In this document: positions 1 to 8,667 of the stretch, one piece after another
Numbering within the stretch: the first letter of the stretch is position 1
Layout: every line of letters begins with the position of its first letter
From: Natronosalvus sp042663485
GTDB taxonomy: Archaea; Halobacteriota; Halobacteria; Halobacteriales; Natrialbaceae
DNA: 64,000 nucleotides
Assembly: GCA_042663485.1 (NCBI GenBank)
Contig: JBHTAF010000003.1
Direction: 5' to 3' (one strand)
Position numbers and translations under genes: made by a program
Notes under the pieces: generated by a model
What the model was told of the DNA's origin: nothing
What the model saw: only the letters and a program-made list of their open reading frames with translations
Databases searched by the model: none

Positions 1-1381
1 GCAACTGGACCTCCGCGCCGATACACGGCAGGTTGGCGTAGGCCAACCCGATTTCGGCGCGGTCGCGGAAGTAGTTGATCTGGCGGTAGTCTTCGGAGAT
101 GATCGCGCCCGCGAGTCCGTAGGGCGTGTCGTTGTGGATCTCGACGGCCTCCTCGATGTCACCCGAGTACTTCAGCAGAGCGACGTGGGGACCGAAACAC
201 TCCTCTTTCAGACAGCGCAGGTCGGTGTCGTACTCGATCTCGTAGACGAACGGGCCGACCCAGTGGCCGTCTTCGTGACCGTCGGGGATCTCGCTCGCCT
301 CGAGGTCGGCGCGGTCGACCAGCACCTCGGCGCCCTCCTTCTCCGCCAACTCGTTGTGTTTGTGGATCTTCTCGACGTGCTCCGGCTCGATCGCCGGGCC
401 CATGAACGTGTTCTCGTCGAGCGGGTCGCCGACGGCGACGCTCTCTGCGAGTTCGACGTAGCGCTCCTTGAACTCGTCGTAGACGTCCTCGTGAACGATC
501 AGGCGCTCGCTCGAGACGCAGCGCTGGCCGGTAGTCTTGAAGCTCGACATGACCGCCGAGTGGACGGCGATGTCGAGGTCGGCGTTCTCCGTGATGACGA
601 TGCCGTTCTTCCCGCCCATCTCGCAGGCCGCGAGTTTGCCGGGTTCGCCGCCGACCTTGCCGGCGATCTCGTGGCCGACCTCGGCCGATCCCGTGAAGAG
701 GACAGTGTCGACCCGGGAGTCGTCGACGATCGAGGCCCCGGCGTCGCCGAAGCCCTGCACCATGTTGAAGACGCCCTCGGGGACGCCGGCGTCTTCCATC
801 ATCTCGGCGATGATCTGGCCGCACCACGGCGTCTGCTCGGCAGGCTTCCAGACGACGGTGTTGCCCTCGACCAGCGCGATGGCCATGTGCCAGAACGGGA
901 TGGCGACCGGGAAGTTCCACGGCGTGATACAGCCGATGACGCCCCGCGGTTTGCGGCGCATGTAGGCGTCCTTCGCGCCGACCTCGCTCGGGACGACGTC
1001 CCCGTGTGGGTGACGAGCGTTGCCCGCGGCCCACTCGACCATGTGGTAGGCCTCGACGACGTCCGCACGGCCCTCGGAGATTTCTTTGCCACACTCTTTC
1101 GTGACGATCTCGGCGAGTTCGTCGGTTCGGTCGCGCAGCTCGTGGTAGATGTCCCAGAGGTACTCCGCGCGGTCGATGTAGGAGAGTTCCCGCCACTCGT
1201 CGAACGCCTCGTCGGCGGCCTCGAGCGCGGCGTCGACGTCGGCCTCGGTTCCACGGTGGAATTCGGCGAGCGTCTCGCCCGTCGCCGGGTTCTCGCTCCC
1301 GAAGGTGTCGTCGCCGGTCCCGTCGGTCCACTCGCCACCCACGTAGTGGCCGTACGTCTGCGAAGGGTCGTCTTGACTCAT
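1..1381 (-). CDS. NAD(P)-dependent aldehyde dehydrogenase (C-terminus cut by window edge)
   Basis: Oxidises an aldehyde to the carboxylate using NAD(P)+; cytosolic. The 460 visible codons begin MSQDDPSQTYGHYVGGEW and contain the family active site: general base Glu254 in EMGGKNG and nucleophile Cys288 in GQRCVSS. The 34-residue spacing between them is the usual one for the superfamily. A cofactor-binding stretch reading FTGSAEVG lies just before Glu254. The start ATG is the first in-frame Met before the conserved GGEW segment. Only about the last 30-50 residues should be missing. Substrate cannot be assigned; semialdehyde or betaine-aldehyde types are possible. No operon partner is visible on this side. 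Confidence 0.93.
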   Translation of the reverse strand, partial: MSQDDPSQTYGHYVGGEWTDGTGDDTFGSENPATGETLAEFHRGTEADVDAALEAADEAFDEWRELSYIDRAEYLWDIYHELRDRTDELAEIVTKECGKEISEGRADVVEAYHMVEWAAGNARHPHGDVVPSEVGAKDAYMRRKPRGVIGCITPWNFPVAIPFWHMAIALVEGNTVVWKPAEQTPWCGQIIAEMMEDAGVPEGVFNMVQGFGDAGASIVDDSRVDTVLFTGSAEVGHEIAGKVGGEPGKLAACEMGGKNGIVITENADLDIAVHSAVMSSFKTTGQRCVSSERLIVHEDVYDEFKERYVELAESVAVGDPLDENTFMGPAIEPEHVEKIHKHNELAEKEGAEVLVDRADLEASEIPDGHEDGHWVGPFVYEIEYDTDLRCLKEECFGPHVALLKYSGDIEEAVEIHNDTPYGLAGAIISEDYRQINYFRDRAEIGLAYANLPCIGAEVQL

Positions 1382-1571
1382 GCTCGGCAATATTTTCGCC
1401 GAGCGGTATGAAAAAGCCTGCTACTCGAGGCGAGCGATGGGGGTGTACGTCGGGCCGACGAGAGTGGGTGGGTGAATGGGTGGTACCTGGCGGTTGCTCG
1501 CCGACGGCTCTCGAGCAGCGGAACTGAGCTCGAACGAATCCCGAGCGGCGGAACTCGGCCACGACACGTCG

Positions 1572-2390
1572 TCAGCTGTCACCGGGATACCCGATGTCGG
1601 CGACCTTCTCGACCTCGCTTCGCAGCTGCGTCGAGTCGAACTCGTGATCCGGGCGCAACCTGACGAAATCGAGGAAGGACCGCGCCGACAGCAGCGTCTC
1701 CGCGTCGTAGACGCTCGCGGCCGCGGCAACGGCTGCTCGAGCCCCGATTCGCGGCTCGAGCATCGCGAGCGCACAGGCGAGGTCGTACGCTCTCGTTTCG
1801 CGAATCCGACCCTCGTTCACGCTCGTCGCGTCGATGAAGTAGAGGTCCCCCTCGAGCAGGAGGACGTTCTCCGCCCGGAGGTCACCGTGGGCGAGTCCGT
1901 GGTCGTGGAGCGTTCGGAGCATCCCGAAGAGCGTCGAGGAAACGTCGCGGATCTCCTCGTCCGTGAGTTCGTCGAGCGAGTGAAAGTCGGGAAGGTACTC
2001 CAGGACGAGGACGCCGAGGCCGTTGACCTCGAAGGCGTCGATCGGACGCGGTGCGTTGAGACCGATTTCGCGCATTCGTCGGGTCGCCTCGAATTCGTGT
2101 TCGACCATCTCGCGGGGCGTCTCGAATCGGTCGAAAAAGCCCTCCGTTCCCGAGGAGAACGCGCCGACGTTGCGCCCGGTGGTCAACAGTCCGTGAACGA
2201 GGGCGTTCTGTCGCGAGACGATCTTGACGAAGTACTCGTCGTCGAGCACGCACGGCGTCGAGAGCCAGTTGTTGGCCTCGAAGAAGTCGACGCGAACGTC
2301 CGCGAGATCGTATCGATCCGCCAGGGTCCGGACGACTCGCTCGAGTCGATCCCACTCTACCGTACCGCGAGCGAGCTGGCGGATGTCCAT
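1572..2390 (-). CDS. RIO/Bud32-like atypical protein kinase
   Basis: A 272-residue single-domain kinase-like protein. It has a nucleotide-binding Lys in YFVKIV (about residue 56), the catalytic loop HGDLRAEN (168-175, catalytic Asp170) and the metal-binding Asp187 in YFIDAT, which replaces the DFG of ordinary kinases. These are RIO-family hallmarks. A short N-terminal segment (residues 1-45) resembles the winged-helix-like lead of archaeal RIO proteins. RIO1/RIO2 proteins act in 40S/30S ribosome maturation; this is a divergent copy, so it could instead be a regulatory kinase. It is monocistronic and divergent from the antiporter gene. Confidence 0.85.
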   Translation of the reverse strand: MDIRQLARGTVEWDRLERVVRTLADRYDLADVRVDFFEANNWLSTPCVLDDEYFVKIVSRQNALVHGLLTTGRNVGAFSSGTEGFFDRFETPREMVEHEFEATRRMREIGLNAPRPIDAFEVNGLGVLVLEYLPDFHSLDELTDEEIRDVSSTLFGMLRTLHDHGLAHGDLRAENVLLLEGDLYFIDATSVNEGRIRETRAYDLACALAMLEPRIGARAAVAAAASVYDAETLLSARSFLDFVRLRPDHEFDSTQLRSEVEKVADIGYPGDS

Positions 2391-2664
2391 ACCGGTGATA
2401 CAGACGCGACGATCATAAATGCCTCCCGGACTCGGTAGATCGTCGCCGGCTTCTCGAGGACGAACGGGTTCACCGTCCCGATTGTCACGTCGACCGACCC
2501 CCGATCGGCCGACCGCTGCCGAGAGCGCCCGTCCGGTCTCAAGGCTCTCGACGAGAACTGTAGCGTCTCGATTATATCACGGGCTCGAGCACTGTGGTTC
2601 GAAGTACCCTCGCAGCGGATTACGTGACGAGACGGCGACGTCAGTGACCGTCCGAACCGAATCC
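2391..2664. other. Divergent intergenic region, RIO kinase / antiporter
   Basis: This 274-bp spacer is open in the antiporter frame back to 2419, but the residues there are Arg/Pro/Ser-rich and lack the acidic bias of real haloarchaeal protein, so I treat it as noncoding. A TATA-like ATTATATC lies near 2571-2578, about 90 nt before the antiporter ATG, which would imply a leadered transcript of about 60 nt. Confidence 0.4.
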
Positions 2665-4932
2665 ATGGAGGCTATCGACCCGATCGGGCATCACGAACTA
2701 CTTCTCGTCATCGTTCAGCTTACGCTGTTGCTCTTGGTCGCCAGGGTTCTCAGCGAGGCCTTCAGTTCGATCGGTCAGCCCGCAGTCGTCGGCGAACTCC
2801 TGGCCGGTGTCGTTCTCGGCCCTTCTCTGCTCGGCCTGGTCGTCCCCGGCGTCTACGAGTCGGTGTTCGCGGTTTCGGAGAGCCAGTTTCACCTCCTCGA
2901 GATCATCTCCTGGATCGGTCTCATCATGCTGCTGGTCGTCACGGGCCTCGAGACGGACATCGACCTCATCGTCAGCAAGGGGCGAACCGCCGTGATACTC
3001 TCGCTCGGCGGTATCGTCGTCCCCTTTTCGACGGGGTTCGCGCTGGGATGGGTGCTTCCGGCTCCGTTCATCGCCGCTCCCGACCAGCGCCTCGTATTCA
3101 GCCTGTTCATCGCCACGGCGATGAGCATCTCCGCCATCCCAGTCATTGCGAAGGTACTCATCGAACTCGGCGCCATCCGCCGCGACATCGGTCAGCTGAT
3201 CCTCGCCGCCGGCATGGTCGACGATACGATCGGCTGGATACTCCTGGCGACCGTCGCCGGGCTCGCCCGAACCGGTGTGGTCGACCTCAGTTCGGCACTG
3301 ACGACCGTTCTGTCGGTACTGACCTTCCTCGGCCTCGCCTTCGTCGTCGGTCGTCCCCTCGTCGCCGGCGCGATCAGGTGGGTCGACAACGTCCTCGGGA
3401 GCGACAGCGCCCTGCTGTCGACGCTGATGATCTTCGCGCTCGCCGCAGGGGCGATTACACAGTACCTGGGGCTCGAGGCGATCCTCGGTGCATTCGTCGT
3501 AGGGGTGTTGGTCGGACAGGTCAAACGGTTCACTTACCAGCTTCGTCACGCGTTCGAGACGATTACCCTCTCCATTTTCGCGCCGCTGTTTTTCGCCATC
3601 GCCGGTCTTCGAATGGACCTCGTCGCCCTGGCGGATCCGGCGGTCCTCGGTGTCGGGCTCGTCGTCCTTGCGGTGGCCTGTTTCGGCAAATTCGCCGGTA
3701 TCATGGGCGTCGCAGGCTTTGCCGGACTCTCGCGGTGGGAGGGCGTGACCATCGGCGGCGGGATGAACGCCCGAGGCGCGATGGAGATCATCGTCGCGAC
3801 CGTCGGCCTCGGACTCGGGATCCTGACGACGAACATGTACAGCATCATCGTCGCGGTCGCCATCGCGACGTCGCTGATGGCCCCGGCGATCATGCGCTGG
3901 TCGATCCCGAAGATCGAAATGCGCGAGGAAGAACGAACGCGCCTCGAGCGCGAACAGTACTTACAGGAGAGTTTCGTCAACAACCTCACTCGAATCCTGT
4001 TGCCGACCCAGGGCGGCGCGGACACCCAGTACGCCGCCCGTCTGATCGGATCGCTAATTCGAACTCTCGACGTCGAACTCGATCTGCTCTGTGTGAACCC
4101 GGCCGACGAATCGAGACGAACCCGCGAGCGGGCTGGCTTTCCCGGGTGGCTCCGGCCTGGTCGCTACGCCCGCGGCGGAGACGAGTCGTCCGAAACGGTG
4201 CCGACGCCAACGGGGTCAGACGAAATCGGTCGCGTCTTCTCTCGAGTCGAGACGCGCCTCGGCGAGCAGGACCGCCAGCCCAGACACCTCACCAGACGGA
4301 CCGACGCGAGCGTGTCGAATGCGATTCTCGAGGAGGTCAACGTGGGCTACGATCTCGTCGTCCTCGGCGAGCGAAGCCTCGGCGGCTACCCCGGCGAACC
4401 GCTGTACAGCGAGACGGTCGATCGGGTCGTCCAGCGGACACCGTGTCCAGCGATGGTCGTCAGCACGCCGTACTCGATGGATCGAGTACCCGATCGGATC
4501 GACGAGCCGATTCGCCGCATCCTCCTACCGACCGTCGGCACGCTCTCCAGTCGACACGCCGCCGAACTGGCGTTTACCATCGCGGCCGAAGAGAGCGCGC
4601 TGGTCGAAGTCGTCCACGTCGTCGATAGGCCGCAGTCGGACGACCAGTTTGCCGCCGATCCGAACCTCTCGAGCGAGATCGAGGTCGGGGGCCGGATCGT
4701 CGACCGTGAGGCGGAACTGGGCAGGCAACTCGGGGCAAAGGTGGTGACGACAGTTGCGGTATCGGACGATCCCGGTGCGAAGCTCGTCGAAATTGCCCGT
4801 CGAAACGGGACCGACGTGATCGTGATGGGATCGAATACGCGACCGATCTCCGGACGAGCCTTCCTCGGACCGAACGTCGAGCACGTCATACAGAACGCTC
4901 CCTGTCCGGTCGCCGTGCTCAGTTCGCTGTGA
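2665..4932 (+). CDS. CPA2-type cation/proton antiporter fused to two UspA domains
   Basis: Membrane antiporter, probably Na+/H+ or K+/H+ exchange, of 755 residues from the ATG before the first hydrophobic helix (EAIDPIGHHELLLVIVQ). Residues about 10-410 form about 12 membrane segments with family motifs such as GELLAGVVLGPSLLG and GMVDDTIGWILLA, an Asp-Asp pair in the ion-binding helix. After a basic linker (about 413-440) come two universal-stress-protein domains, about 444-590 and 616-755. Both begin with the ILLPT beta-strand and end with a TPCPAMVVS / APCPVAVLS strand. The Usp domains probably bind nucleotide and gate transport; that is inference. The first Usp domain has an Arg-rich insert near residues 475-530. 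Confidence 0.93.
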   Translation: MEAIDPIGHHELLLVIVQLTLLLLVARVLSEAFSSIGQPAVVGELLAGVVLGPSLLGLVVPGVYESVFAVSESQFHLLEIISWIGLIMLLVVTGLETDIDLIVSKGRTAVILSLGGIVVPFSTGFALGWVLPAPFIAAPDQRLVFSLFIATAMSISAIPVIAKVLIELGAIRRDIGQLILAAGMVDDTIGWILLATVAGLARTGVVDLSSALTTVLSVLTFLGLAFVVGRPLVAGAIRWVDNVLGSDSALLSTLMIFALAAGAITQYLGLEAILGAFVVGVLVGQVKRFTYQLRHAFETITLSIFAPLFFAIAGLRMDLVALADPAVLGVGLVVLAVACFGKFAGIMGVAGFAGLSRWEGVTIGGGMNARGAMEIIVATVGLGLGILTTNMYSIIVAVAIATSLMAPAIMRWSIPKIEMREEERTRLEREQYLQESFVNNLTRILLPTQGGADTQYAARLIGSLIRTLDVELDLLCVNPADESRRTRERAGFPGWLRPGRYARGGDESSETVPTPTGSDEIGRVFSRVETRLGEQDRQPRHLTRRTDASVSNAILEEVNVGYDLVVLGERSLGGYPGEPLYSETVDRVVQRTPCPAMVVSTPYSMDRVPDRIDEPIRRILLPTVGTLSSRHAAELAFTIAAEESALVEVVHVVDRPQSDDQFAADPNLSSEIEVGGRIVDREAELGRQLGAKVVTTVAVSDDPGAKLVEIARRNGTDVIVMGSNTRPISGRAFLGPNVEHVIQNAPCPVAVLSSL

Positions 4933-4983
4933 AAGCGCAGCGGCACCGGAGGGGTCCGGCCCTTCTTCGCCCGAATACCGCAG

Positions 4984-4990
4984 TATTTTA
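4984..4990 (+). promoter_or_regulatory. TATA box for the 5019 membrane-protein gene
   Basis: TATTTTA is centred about 32 nt before the ATG at 5019 in otherwise GC-rich sequence, the spacing expected for a nearly leaderless haloarchaeal transcript. Confidence 0.5.
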
Positions 4991-5018
4991 CGGCCTCGAA
5001 TCGTAATTCCAGAAAACC

Positions 5019-6197
5019 ATGCACGCGATTGATAATCTCGGCGACGCGATCGACGTCACGCGGGATCGACTGACGCCGATCGACGCCGGCACGTGGCTCA
5101 AACTGGCGCTCGTCCTCTTCTTCATCGGTGGGGCTACCTTCGGTGGACCGGGCGCGCCCTCGACCGGCACGGACACCGCGCCGGAGGGGGCGACTGGCAC
5201 CGACATCGACTCGCTCGCAGACCTCGAGGCCGAGTACGAGTCGCAGGTCACCGACGGTCCTCCGTTCGAGACGGTGCTGTACGCCGTCGCCGCCCTCTTC
5301 GTCGCCTTGCTGATCCTCTGGCTCCTCTACGTGCTCGTCGGGTCGATCATGGAGTTCGTCTTCATCGAATCGCTCCGGACGGAGACCGTCCAGGTCAGGC
5401 GGTACACACGGAGCCACCTCGGGGACGGCCTGCGGCTGTTCGGCTTTCGACTCGCCTTGCTGCTCGCGGTACTCGTTCCCCTCCTCGTCCCGATCTGGTT
5501 CGTGGTGGCGAGCGCGACCGAGTTCTCGGCGGGACTCGCCGCCCTCGGCGCCCTGTACGTCTTCGGCGCGATCGTCCTGGGGCTCGCGTACGCGCTCGTC
5601 AATCGCTTCACCACGATCTTCGTCACCCAGATCATGGTGCTCGAGGACCGCGGAGTGCTCTCCGGCTGGAGCCGATTCTTGCCGACGCTTCGATCGAACC
5701 TGGCGGAGTACGCGGTCTACGTGATCCTGGTGTGGATCCTGCAGCTCGTGGTGAGTTTCGGCTACGGGATCCTGGCCGCCATCGTCGCCGTGGTCGTCGC
5801 GATTCCGTTCGTGGTCGTCGGGGCGATCTTCGTCGTCGTCGGTGGCCCGGCCATCTATCTCGCTGCCGTCGTCGCCGTCGTCGGCCTCCTCTGTATCTTC
5901 CTGGCCGCGCTCGTGCTCCGCGTCCCTATCGACTCGTACTTCCGGTACTACGGCTTTCTCCTGCTCGGCGACACGAGCCCGGACCTCGATCTGATCCCGG
6001 AGCGGCGAAACGCGGTTCGGACGGGCGGACCGGTCGGCCCTGAGTCCGGTCCCGGCTCGAGTGGCGGGTCCGACGGCGACGACTGGAACGACTCGAGTTC
6101 GTGGGACGACGATGCGAGCGACGACGACAGCGGGCGATTCGACAGCGGACGTAACGACGACGAGGACCAGGACCAGGACCGCGACCGCGGCTGGTAA
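5019..6197 (+). CDS. Haloarchaeal multipass membrane protein with acidic tail (possibly DUF7544)
   Basis: A 392-residue integral membrane protein of unknown function. It has one helix near residues 27-45, a Gly/Thr/Asp-rich extracellular-type loop (45-85), then about five further hydrophobic segments up to residue 310, including a long Val/Ala/Ile-rich stretch (about 240-305). The last 70 residues are hydrophilic and Asp/Ser/Gly-rich. The layout fits an uncharacterised haloarchaeal family of stand-alone membrane proteins; the DUF number is from memory and unchecked. The gene is flanked by genes with their own promoters, so it is probably monocistronic. Confidence 0.8.
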   Translation: MHAIDNLGDAIDVTRDRLTPIDAGTWLKLALVLFFIGGATFGGPGAPSTGTDTAPEGATGTDIDSLADLEAEYESQVTDGPPFETVLYAVAALFVALLILWLLYVLVGSIMEFVFIESLRTETVQVRRYTRSHLGDGLRLFGFRLALLLAVLVPLLVPIWFVVASATEFSAGLAALGALYVFGAIVLGLAYALVNRFTTIFVTQIMVLEDRGVLSGWSRFLPTLRSNLAEYAVYVILVWILQLVVSFGYGILAAIVAVVVAIPFVVVGAIFVVVGGPAIYLAAVVAVVGLLCIFLAALVLRVPIDSYFRYYGFLLLGDTSPDLDLIPERRNAVRTGGPVGPESGPGSSGGSDGDDWNDSSSWDDDASDDDSGRFDSGRNDDEDQDQDRDRGW

Positions 6198-6233
6198 CCC
6201 ACGACGTCCGCCGACCAACTGGTCTTCGGAGCG

Positions 6234-6240
6234 TTTATTT
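6234..6240 (+). promoter_or_regulatory. TATA box for acyl-CoA dehydrogenase
   Basis: TTTATTT is centred 26 nt before the ATG at 6263. This spacing implies a leaderless mRNA and supports 6263, not the upstream in-frame TTG at 6257, as the start. Confidence 0.6.
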
Positions 6241-6262
6241 CACCGGTCGGCAAGTATTGCGC

Positions 6263-7405
6263 ATGGAGTTCGATCTGCCCGACGAGCACCGGATGATCCG
6301 GGACACCGTCCGGGAGTTTTGTGAGGAGGAAATCGAGCCGATCGCCCAGGAGATCGAGGACGAACACCGCTTCCCCGAGGAAATCTTCGCCCAGCTCGGC
6401 GAACTCGACGTGATGGGCGTCCCCATCTCCGAGGAGTACGGCGGACTCGGCGGCGACACGCTGATGTACGCCGTGGTCGCCGAGGAACTCGGCCGGGTGT
6501 CGGGCTCGGTCGCGCTCTCCTACGTCGCACACACCTCGCTCGCCTCGAAACCGCTCGAGCTGTTCGGCACCGAGGAACAGAAAGAGCGCTGGCTTCGCCC
6601 GCTCGCGGAGGGCGAGTATCTCGGTGGCTGGGCGCTCACCGAGCCCGGCAGCGGCTCCGACGCGTCGGACATGGACACTCGAGCCGTGAAAGAGGGCGAC
6701 GAGTGGGTGCTCAACGGCACCAAACAGTTCATCACGAACGCGAGCGTCGCGGGCTCGGTGCTCGTGAAGGCCGTCACCGACCCCGGGGCGGGCTACGACG
6801 GCATCTCGACGTTCATCGTCGACCCCGAGGCGGACGACGGTTTCGAGGTGACGACGGTGTGGGACAAGATGGGGCTCAACGCCTCCCCGACCTGCGAGAT
6901 CTCCCTCGACGACGTTCGCGTCCCCGAGGACCGCCTCCTCGGTGAGGTCGGCGAGGGCTGGGACCAGACGAAGAAGACCCTCGATGGCGGCCGAATCTCC
7001 ATCGCGGCCATCTCGACGGGGCTCGCCCAGGGGGCTTACGAACACGCCCACGCGTACAGTAAAGAGCGCGAACAGTTCGGCAAACCGATCTGCAAGTTCG
7101 ACGCGATCCGGGACAAACTCGTCGACATGCACCGCAAGACCGAGCGTGCCCGACTGTTGACCCACAAGGCCGCCAGTCGGTACGACAACGGGCAATCGGT
7201 GACGAAGGAGTCGGCTCTCGCCAAACTCGACGCCAGCGAGGCGGCCCGGAAAGTCGCCGAGGACGCCGTCCAGGTGCTGGGCGGCTACGGCTACACGACT
7301 GATTTCGCTCCCCAGCGCTTCTACCGCGACGCGAAACTGATGGAGATCGGTGAGGGCACCAGCGAGATCCAGCACCTCGTGATCGGACGCGAGATCGGGC
7401 TGTAG
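6263..7405 (+). CDS. Acyl-CoA dehydrogenase
   Basis: FAD enzyme (380 residues, normal family length) catalysing alpha,beta-dehydrogenation of acyl-CoA and passing electrons to ETF. It has the N-terminal helical domain (MEFDLPDEHRMIRDTVREF), the FAD/substrate beta-domain motif WALTEPGSGSDASDM, the phosphate-contact segment VLGGYGYTTDF and the C-terminal GEGTSEIQ motif with catalytic Glu364. The start ATG at 6263 matches a TATA box 26 nt upstream. No ETF or other beta-oxidation gene is adjacent. Chain-length or branched-chain preference cannot be read from the sequence. Confidence 0.95.
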   Translation: MEFDLPDEHRMIRDTVREFCEEEIEPIAQEIEDEHRFPEEIFAQLGELDVMGVPISEEYGGLGGDTLMYAVVAEELGRVSGSVALSYVAHTSLASKPLELFGTEEQKERWLRPLAEGEYLGGWALTEPGSGSDASDMDTRAVKEGDEWVLNGTKQFITNASVAGSVLVKAVTDPGAGYDGISTFIVDPEADDGFEVTTVWDKMGLNASPTCEISLDDVRVPEDRLLGEVGEGWDQTKKTLDGGRISIAAISTGLAQGAYEHAHAYSKEREQFGKPICKFDAIRDKLVDMHRKTERARLLTHKAASRYDNGQSVTKESALAKLDASEAARKVAEDAVQVLGGYGYTTDFAPQRFYRDAKLMEIGEGTSEIQHLVIGREIGL

Positions 7406-7914
7406 AACGCTCGAGCGTCGACGTCGTTCGGTGCCGACGAAATTGTTCTCGATCGGACAGTCGTCCGCCCCGAAAAATCCGTTTCACCAAAGGTAACGAT
7501 CTATTGTCGAGGTTTGCGGTGCAAAGAAGCGAGTCGACCGTTCACAATTCAGACAGTCTGGTGGATGTGAGACGACCACACGAAACGAAGGCGTATATAA
7601 AACCTTCAAATCGACACACGTCGAGCCGTTGAACCGAACTTTCTACTGGACGAACGTCGGGAAATCACCAGACGTGATGGACTTCGTAGCAACCTTCATC
7701 GCGAGAACCGGAATACCAGTATAAATCGAACATATAAAAATCTGGACGTGAACTGCTCGTTTCACGACTCGGAATCGACAGAAGGTGTGGGTCAATGCCG
7801 TACACACACTCACCTCTGTGAACGCGCACGTCCGTTCAATTTCGCCACGCTGGCCTCCTTTAAGTGAAATTGGTGCTTAACTCGATTTCCCGGAAGGTGA
7901 AACAGGGATCATGT
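7406..7914. other. 509-bp noncoding AT-richer spacer with several TATA-like elements
   Basis: No credible ORF on either strand. GC drops compared with the flanks. TATA-like elements occur at about 7594-7603 (TATATAAAAC) and 7719-7740 (GTATAAATCG and CATATAAAAA). They are too far from the gene at 7915 for a leaderless start, so they may drive a long leader or a small RNA. The spacer marks the left edge of the compositional islet containing the next two genes. Confidence 0.4.
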
Positions 7915-8250
7915 ATGAATTGTGTTATATGTGGGAATGAGGCAGGGTACAACAGGGCTGCGATCGATCTATACAGCGGCGCGGAAATCGGTCGGCTGTG
8001 TATGAACTGCGAAAAAGACGAATTCGGCAAAACGCTTCAGTACGCGAGCCGCCGAGACGGCACCGAGTGCGAACTCTGTCGACGCGACGGTCAGATCTCC
8101 CTCCCGCGATATCTCTCCCAGGTAGAGACCCGGGATCAGTCGTTGGTCTCGACGAGCGTGCTCGAGGACGGCGACGTCCCGTGTCTCTGTGACGAACACT
8201 TCCACGAACTGACGCGAACGCCGCATCGTCGGACGGTGGTCGGCCCATGA
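7915..8250 (+). CDS. Small double zinc-finger protein
   Basis: A 111-residue protein with four Cys pairs: C3-x2-C6, C29-x2-C32, C52-x2-C55 and C90-x-C92 followed by His95. This spacing suggests two zinc-binding knuckles or treble clefs of about 45 residues each. The ATG at 7915 puts the first CxxC at the extreme N-terminus; an upstream in-frame GTG at 7864 would add 17 residues of non-haloarchaeal look. The first 15 codons are unusually AT-rich (AAT, ATA, TGT, TAT). Its stop overlaps the start of the winged-helix gene at 8247, so the two are translationally coupled. Function unknown; nucleic-acid or protein binding is a guess. Confidence 0.7.
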   Translation: MNCVICGNEAGYNRAAIDLYSGAEIGRLCMNCEKDEFGKTLQYASRRDGTECELCRRDGQISLPRYLSQVETRDQSLVSTSVLEDGDVPCLCDEHFHELTRTPHRRTVVGP

Positions 8251-8531
8251 CGATCGCCGTCAGGAAGCAGGGCGAGTGGATGTCGAAGAACGACGAGCGA
8301 ATACTCGAACTGCTGTGTTCCACCGATCGGTGCCGCCCTCGAGACATCCGAGACGAACTGAACGATTTCGGAATCGCGCTCCGTCTCGACTACGTCGACA
8401 AGCGACTCGAGACGCTCGAGGACGCCGGAATGGTCGCTTCCGACGCGATGCGATATCGGATCACCGATCGTGGGCGGGCGTACCTTCTCGGGGAGTTCGA
8501 CGCGGCGTCGGTCCGTTCACCACGGCCGTAG
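8247..8531 (+). CDS. Winged-helix (PhiH1 repressor-like) protein
   Basis: A 94-residue protein with a clear winged-helix order: ERILELLCSTDRCRPRDIRDEL (helices 1-2), RLDYVDKRLETLEDAGMV (recognition helix), then MRYRITDRGRAYLLGE (wing and helix). This layout is common in haloarchaeal homologues of the PhiH1 phage repressor and of MarR-like regulators. The start may be 8247 (overlapping the zinc-finger stop) or ATG 8280, just before the first helix. It probably binds DNA, possibly in partnership with the coupled zinc-finger protein. Confidence 0.75.
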   Translation: MTIAVRKQGEWMSKNDERILELLCSTDRCRPRDIRDELNDFGIALRLDYVDKRLETLEDAGMVASDAMRYRITDRGRAYLLGEFDAASVRSPRP

Positions 8532-8667
8532 TGCGTCGAACGAAGACCCATTCTGAGCCGGCAACGGTACTACCTCTCGAATCTTGAGCAGCGACGCAAT
8601 CGAGTAACTCGAGGGCTATCCGCAGAGCGACTGGAGGGCTATCCGAATCCAGGCCACACACGACGGC

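Noticed and set aside
134..1411. 425-codon frame on the + strand over the aldehyde dehydrogenase gene
   Set aside because: Antisense shadow of a well-supported gene with intact active-site motifs; no recognisable domain.
5948..7375. 475-codon minus-strand frame over the acyl-CoA dehydrogenase
   Set aside because: Antisense of a gene with complete family motifs and a well-placed TATA box.
7406..7914. tRNA or rRNA gene in the AT-richer spacer
   Set aside because: No cloverleaf, TTC arm or conserved rRNA segment could be found.
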